Shown here one piece after another: positions 59,364 to 64,000 of a DNA stretch of 64,000 nucleotides. Under the pieces are notes generated by a model. That model made no database searches and had not been told where the DNA came from. It saw only the letters and a list, made by a program, of their open reading frames with translations. The DNA is taken from contig NC_088789.1 in NCBI RefSeq assembly GCF_949628265.1, positions 1,116,001 through 1,180,000 on the forward strand, given 5' to 3'. Made by a program: the position numbers and the translations under genes. Each line of letters begins with the position of its first letter. Position 1 is the stretch's first letter. This stretch comes from Cloeon dipterum (Eukaryota; Arthropoda; Insecta; Ephemeroptera; Baetidae).

Positions 59364-61973
59364 TTAAACCCCTGGACTGTTGAAGAGTGCATCCATGACA
59401 AAGCTTATGCACTGATCAAACAGAGCGTAGTCACTGTTGCAGGAATTGCTCGTTACTGAAAGATTATTAGTTGGTTAGTCATTAATTTAACACAAATAGA
59501 CTTATAATTATTACCTCTTAAAGGGCATTGCTGTGTTGTGTTTGAATTCATATATGAGTCAAAAATCAAAATTTTCAAATATAAATAATACCTCAATGAT
59601 TGTTGCCAAAACACACTGCACTATGACTCCACCTCTCGGATTGCACTTAATCTTTCCAGATGGCAAGTCCGGCAGGGGCAGCTCTGAAAATTCGTTCTAA
59701 AATCTGTTTTTGAAACATTTAATGGTTTTACCTGTGATCAGGGATGTGCAGGAACTAACTGCCGAACTTATAATGTAAACCCAGGGGCCAGTGCGTTCTT
59801 GATTTGTGGTCAGCAGGGTTGTCAACGCATCAACATCAATATCTCCAGTGACATTATCAACCTTAAGAAAAATATCAATGTAGTGCAAGCTGTTATACTG
59901 GACTTACAATTCCGGATTGGTTGAGGTAGCATGAAATGTAGCACTGAAAAAGAGTCAAATTTGGCAAGGGCGTAAAAGTGTGTACGAAATTCTCCTCACA
60001 GCAGATTTGCCGAGTTGCTTGGCTAATCCGGCAACATCGGTTATGTTCACGGTGTTGTTTTTCTTATTATTCTGCACCTTGTTGAGGACAAACAAATTAA
60101 ATGCAGAGTTGTCTCCGCCAATTTTCTTGCAAGTGTTTTCAATTGTCTTGTTGTACGACTTAGCAAGCAAATCCTTAGCAGGCGGAGAGCAGCACTTTGT
60201 CTGCAAATTCTGCGAAATAGAAAAAACTGTCATCACAAGATGCCGTTCAATCAACGGTTTAAGTCCGTCTTTGACGACGTTTCTGAGCACACCAATCGAT
60301 TCTTGAGGGTCGAATTAGGTAGAATGGAAATTTTTCCGAGCAAAAAGTCGAGTGCGGCGTGCGTAGCACAAGTATAACTTTTTTCCCGCCAAAACAAATA
60401 CATCTGAATGCGAGAACTGCGCATGCGTTAGAGTTCGCTGGATCTGACAAAGCAGTCATTCGTATACAGGCAGTCTCTCTGCAAGTGCTCAAACCAGCTC
60501 CCACGCATGCGCACTTCTCGCATTCATATTGTTTTGGCGGGAAAAAGTTCGCATGTCACGCTGGATATCTTGGTCGTAAAAAAAACACTTTACCAATTTC
60601 GACCCTGAAGAATGGTGTGCTCAGAAAGTTCATCAAGTACCTTGAAATCTTTTGAGGCGCATTGTGGAGGTTTGGTGGTAGTTGGTGCTTTGGTTGTTGT
60701 AGGTTTTTTGGTGGTGGTGGCTTTGGTCTTGGCAGTAGTGGTGGCTTTGGCTGTGGTAGTAGGGGGAGCTTTGGTAGTGGTAGTGTTGGCACCTCCGCCA
60801 TCAATCGCTGAAATTAAATTTAATTAATCGTGCATTGTCATTGTGTCTGAATAATGCGTATACCGCTCATTTTGCTTTTAACCCAGTCAACGAATGTTGT
60901 GACCCTTGCGTACACGGAAGACGTGTTCTGGCAAAATTCGCCTCCCCACGACACTATGCCGATCTGAACCCAAGCAGTGCCATTGTTGTAGACAAGAGGG
61001 CCACCGCTGTCTCCCTGCGATTAGTTTTTAGAACAAGTGAGTGAAATGAAAACTCCATAGGAGGCTTAGCGTACTTGGCAGTCTGCTTGGTCTCTGGCTG
61101 GTGCTTTTGCACACAACATTACGTCCGAAGAATACGTCGCGCCGTACTCGGCTGAGCATGACTCATCAGAGGTGACTGTGAGAGTTGCGTACTGCAGCGT
61201 AGTGCTTAGCGTATAATCTGAAATTGTAAACTGATTATCCACAGCAATGTCATTTTTAACTTTGCATACTGCTGTCTGAAATTCTGCCAAAGCCGCTGAC
61301 GTTGGCATTCGTGCCGACCAAATCAGTGGACGCGAGTGAAGGTTGGGGCAGATTGATAAATTGAATATTACCTTAAAAACGCATTTAAATGCGCTCATTC
61401 AGAGCTTTGATTATTGTAATTATTATACTTGTTGTAGTAACTGGACTATCAAACGGAAGAAGGGCAATGTCGTTTTTTGTCGTAGCGGCAATATAAGATT
61501 CGTGGCAAATAGGTGCTGCAACGGTCTTCCTGACGTTCCCCGCCGTGGGTGTATTTCTGTTGACTATGCCGAGCACTACCTCATGTGAATATTCGGAAGT
61601 CGACCTGCAGACCAAGTTTTTACAGATTCCATATATTTACCAAGAGTCAACAAATTTACTGGATGCAGTGACACGCTGACATGGCGTACTTGGCAGCGAT
61701 CAGCGAAGCACCGCACATGTACCCACTGTTCGTCCCGATTTTCTTTATTTGCAGCCAGCCATGCCATGGGAAGTCTCCTGCAGCAGCTTCCGATCCCCCG
61801 ATGATTTGAGGGCCAAGAATTTCATTCGGGTTCACTATCAAAATTTGGATCGTTATTAGTTTGAATTAAATCTCATAGTTGACAGTCGAACATATGTGCA
61901 TGGGATGGTGCCATTTTCCATTTCCATTTGAGGAGTCGTCTGTTGCAATAACAGCATTCAACAGGACCAGGAT
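59364..61973 (-). CDS. Secreted chymotrypsin-family serine protease with OBP-like C-terminal domain
   Basis: Phase-consistent exons: 61834-61660, 61604-61429, 61371-61261, 61217-61075, 61014-60864, 60807-60604, 60301-60000, 59943-59908, 59861-59732, 59683-59592, 59530-59515, 59455-59364. A hydrophobic stretch ILVLLNAVIA at 61973-61940 looks like the signal peptide, but its start codon exon was not found. The protease has the activation end IIGG, His57 in SACHC, Asp102 in NDIALL and Ser195 in GDSGGP. Ala occupies position 189 (ADCQGDSGG), so trypsin-like specificity is unlikely. A linker rich in T, K and P follows (60800-60650). The C-terminal domain has a C-X3-C (CYISC) followed by a GI..D-rich segment and later Cys pairs, resembling insect odorant-binding proteins with extra cysteines. 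That assignment is tentative. The donor of exon 60807-60604 (GTCGAA) is weak. Confidence 0.75.
60275..60635. mobile_element. Foldback element in an intron of the protease gene
   Basis: Inner inverted arms at 60378-60428 and 60502-60549 share TTTTTCCCGCCAAAACAA. An outer inverted pair (GAGCACACCA...GGGTCGAA) lies at 60283-60312 and 60598-60627 and includes the flanking exon ends, so the intron boundaries themselves sit in the inverted repeat. Confidence 0.7.
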
Positions 61974-62074
61974 CTTTAAAATAATTCGATATAAGTTTGT
62001 TATATTAAAACCCAATATTTCTTCTCAAATACTATTTAAAATTGGACAACTCTATAATGGGCAAGCGGGGCTCA

Positions 62075-62466
62075 TTGGGGGAAGCCCAGTCCGAAAAGGG
62101 ACCAGCCCGTGTTCCAGCATCCCAATAACACCAACGAGCGGAAAAAATGGTGCCTGAGTGGCCCAAGTGGCCGCAAAGGAGCTTGGCCCGATGTGGCCAT
62201 CTTTTCGCCTACCCGCACCGAGGTCTTTAATTGAAACGCCAGACATTTGTCTCTCAAGCTGCTAAAAAGGTGCGAAAACCAGCAAGTGGCGCCTCCTACT
62301 AGCCCGTTGAGCTATTTGAGCATTTCGGGTCACTAAACTAACCACTTTTTGTCATCTCTGACATTGGGTAGGCAGCGTTAGATCTCCCGAACTGCTTTAA
62401 TAATGTCTCCCATTGCTTTGAAACTCCTCTGAGAATGCTTTAACGATGCGAGCCAACGGACTGGTT
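62075..62466 (+). repeat. 0.4-kb interspersed repeat, copy 4 (diverged)
   Basis: Shares CCCAATAACACC, ATTGAAACGC and the end GCGAGCCAACGG with copies 1 to 3, with more substitutions and indels. Confidence 0.75.
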
Positions 62467-62540
62467 TTATTGAAACGCGAGTATACCCGGCAGGAAATTG
62501 GATATCAAAAGTATATAATCCGGATTTTGATCCATTGGAT

Positions 62541-62795
62541 ATAACGTAGAATCACCAAGTAAATTAGCTTGACACTATGTTTGGGGTCTAGTACAGGCTG
62601 ATTTGGGAATACATTTTATTGTCTTGCATTGCAATGACGATTCCTTTGGATATCCTGAAGGGGATTCAGAAAGCATCCGCAAATCCAAAAGAACTCGTCA
62701 TTGTAATACAAGACAATGAAATTTGTGCCCAAATCAGCCCTTACAGACCCAAACATCGTGTCAAGCTAATTTACTTGGTGATTCTACGTTATACA
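62541..62795. mobile_element. Short foldback element
   Basis: Arms of about 115 bp (from 62541 and back from 62795) are inverted copies sharing TAACGTAGAATCACCAAGTA and GGCTGATTTGGG, with a loop of about 30 bp. The reading frames inside are a consequence of the palindrome. Confidence 0.8.
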
Positions 62796-62799
62796 CAAT

Positions 62800-63502
62800 A
62801 AAGAGAGCCTTTTACCTGCAGCCCCAAAAGGATACGTCTTTGAAGTCCACTCATTATGTGTGCTCTGTTGAAAGTGCCAGCGCACAAACTCACAGGAGTT
62901 TATAAAGGCTGTTCGCATCCTGTTCCACGTTGGAAAACGAAGAAATCGCAGCACAATCTACGTTGTGATTTAGACGTCCGGTTCTCTTCCAGAAACAGGT
63001 TGGCGACTGACGTCAAGGCTGCTGTTCGCAGTACAAAATAAAGTGGCACAAGTGTAATTAAAATGATACCGCACTTCTGGTGCATGTTCGTAGCTATCAC
63101 TTTTTCACTCATTAATTTAAAAATAGAACCTCTTATCTGAAAAATACTGTCAACTTGGGCTGCTCGCAAACTCACACGCACTCTCATTTTCAAAAAATAA
63201 AATATTAAATATAAATGCGACGTTTGAAAAAAGGGTTGTCATGGATTATGTCGATTATTGCTCTTGGGTAATTATATTTTAGAATTAAATGGCGCGGTGT
63301 GAAAAATTATAGGAGCGAGAGGCCACAGCTTTTTAGAAAGTAATAAAGATTTCCTAGCAAATCGTAAATTTTCTACATATTTTACGATTTATTTAATTAT
63401 TTAACAAATTTTAGTCTCGTTCTGATCAATTTACATTTTATTAATTTCGCTTAGGGACTTTCACATGAAACTAGGGATATTATCAGGGTCACTTGAGAGT
63501 TT
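62800..63502. other. Stretch with no recognised feature
   Basis: No supported gene, RNA or repeat. Short open frames on both strands at 62856-63193 have no family features. Confidence 0.4.
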
Positions 63503-64000
63503 TAGAATAGAATAGAATATTTATTAAACGCCAACGGCGTACAACTATTTCCAGCATTTATATGAGGCAGCTTTGGTTAAAGTCAAAGGTTTTAAAGGAC
63601 AATCAAGAATGTGGTACATACTATACAGATCAGCATTACAATAACTACATTTACATTTGTCGGTAACATCCAGGTGAAAACAAGAATTTGTGCAAATAAG
63701 AAAATGATACCCATGAAATGAATATCTGGTTAACATGGAACGATCCTTACAATTCGTTTTCTTCCAATCGGTATTTAACATTGCGGGAGTATAATAGAAT
63801 TTTGGATCAATATTTTGCTTTTTAATATTCATATTACTTACAAACTTGACAAAAGCTTCGGAACAAGTGAGAGAGAATTTTGATTTTAGCTCATTAACGA
63901 ATAGGTCGGTCTGTACAAGTTCATAAACCAATCTCGAACGCATTCGTTTATCAACGCCCAGTGCCTTTTTAAAGAATCTAGATTTAGCACTTTCTAATTT
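63503..64000 (-). mobile_element. 3' end of a non-LTR retrotransposon
   Basis: The minus-strand frame is open from the window edge to a stop near 63545. It begins with FFKKALGVDKRMRSRLVYEL, like the segment after the RT fingers/thumb in CR1/Jockey-type ORF2 proteins (FlrrilGv..., YaElG). Near its end are paired Cys/His residues (KCKCSYC..., MYHILDC) typical of the C-terminal zinc-like motif of such proteins. The noncoding tail ends in AATAAATATTCTATTCTATTCT on the minus strand, a short tandem 3' tail as seen in CR1/L2-like elements. The RT core lies outside the window. Confidence 0.75.

Noticed and set aside
1-64000. CRISPR arrays, rRNA, tRNA, riboswitches and bacterial-type operons.
   Set aside because: None was seen. 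The repeats present are microsatellites, tandem units or inverted-repeat transposons, and the genes have eukaryotic introns.

Overview
The window is animal nuclear DNA: visibly AT-rich, with short GT-AG introns and dense transposon debris. No prokaryotic-style operon, rRNA, tRNA or CRISPR array was seen. A C-terminal domain resembling insect odorant-binding proteins (59.4-60.6 kb) and a CsRn1-type LTR retrotransposon suggest an arthropod, most likely a hexapod. The species cannot be named from the sequence alone.

The main content is a head-to-tail array of five paralogous receptor-type protein tyrosine phosphatase (RPTP) genes, all on the minus strand: RPTP-1 (9009 to 876), RPTP-2 (26752 to 17377), RPTP-3 (35004 to 28012), RPTP-4 (49200 to 38616) and RPTP-5 (57230 to 50997). 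For RPTP-1 I traced 26 phase-consistent exons giving a 1353-residue protein. Its order is signal peptide, a farnesoic-acid-O-methyltransferase-like (FAMeT) module, a beta-rich module, EGF-like repeats, an FN3-like pair, one membrane segment and two cytoplasmic PTP domains (D1, D2). EGF-like repeats number 2, 2, 7, 4 and 5 in genes 1 to 5. D2 lacks the P-loop arginine in the copies read. D1 differs between paralogs: [10 protein letters not shown] in RPTP-1 and -3, [10 protein letters not shown] in RPTP-4, and [10 protein letters not shown] (catalytic Cys replaced by Ser) in RPTP-2 and -5. The locus therefore appears to encode both active receptors and built-in pseudophosphatases.

The five genes are mosaics. 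Genes 1 and 2 share one upstream region and ectodomain type; genes 3, 4 and 5 share another. Genes 1, 2, 4 and 5 share one cytoplasmic type, and gene 3 has a diverged one. RPTP-5 joins a gene-3-type ectodomain to a gene-2/4-type transmembrane and phosphatase half and has lost the FN3 exons at the junction. RPTP-4 has precisely lost one intron in D1. Near-identical tracts spanning introns point to recent gene conversion or unequal exchange.

Mobile DNA is threaded through the array. A full-length Ty3/gypsy element with LTRs that look identical (9239-14570, TSD AGCC) sits 230 bp upstream of the RPTP-1 start codon. A 1.2-kb foldback element (17499-18700) lies in the last intron of RPTP-2. A 4.6-kb insertion (41755-46358) abuts a splice acceptor of RPTP-4. 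Several MITE/foldback families and a 0.4-kb repeat occur in introns and between genes.

Downstream, on the same strand, is a chymotrypsin-family serine protease gene (about 61973 to 59364). Its exons run in phase through a Thr/Lys/Pro-rich linker into a Cys-rich, OBP-like C-terminal domain. The right edge of the window holds the 3' end of a non-LTR retrotransposon on the minus strand.
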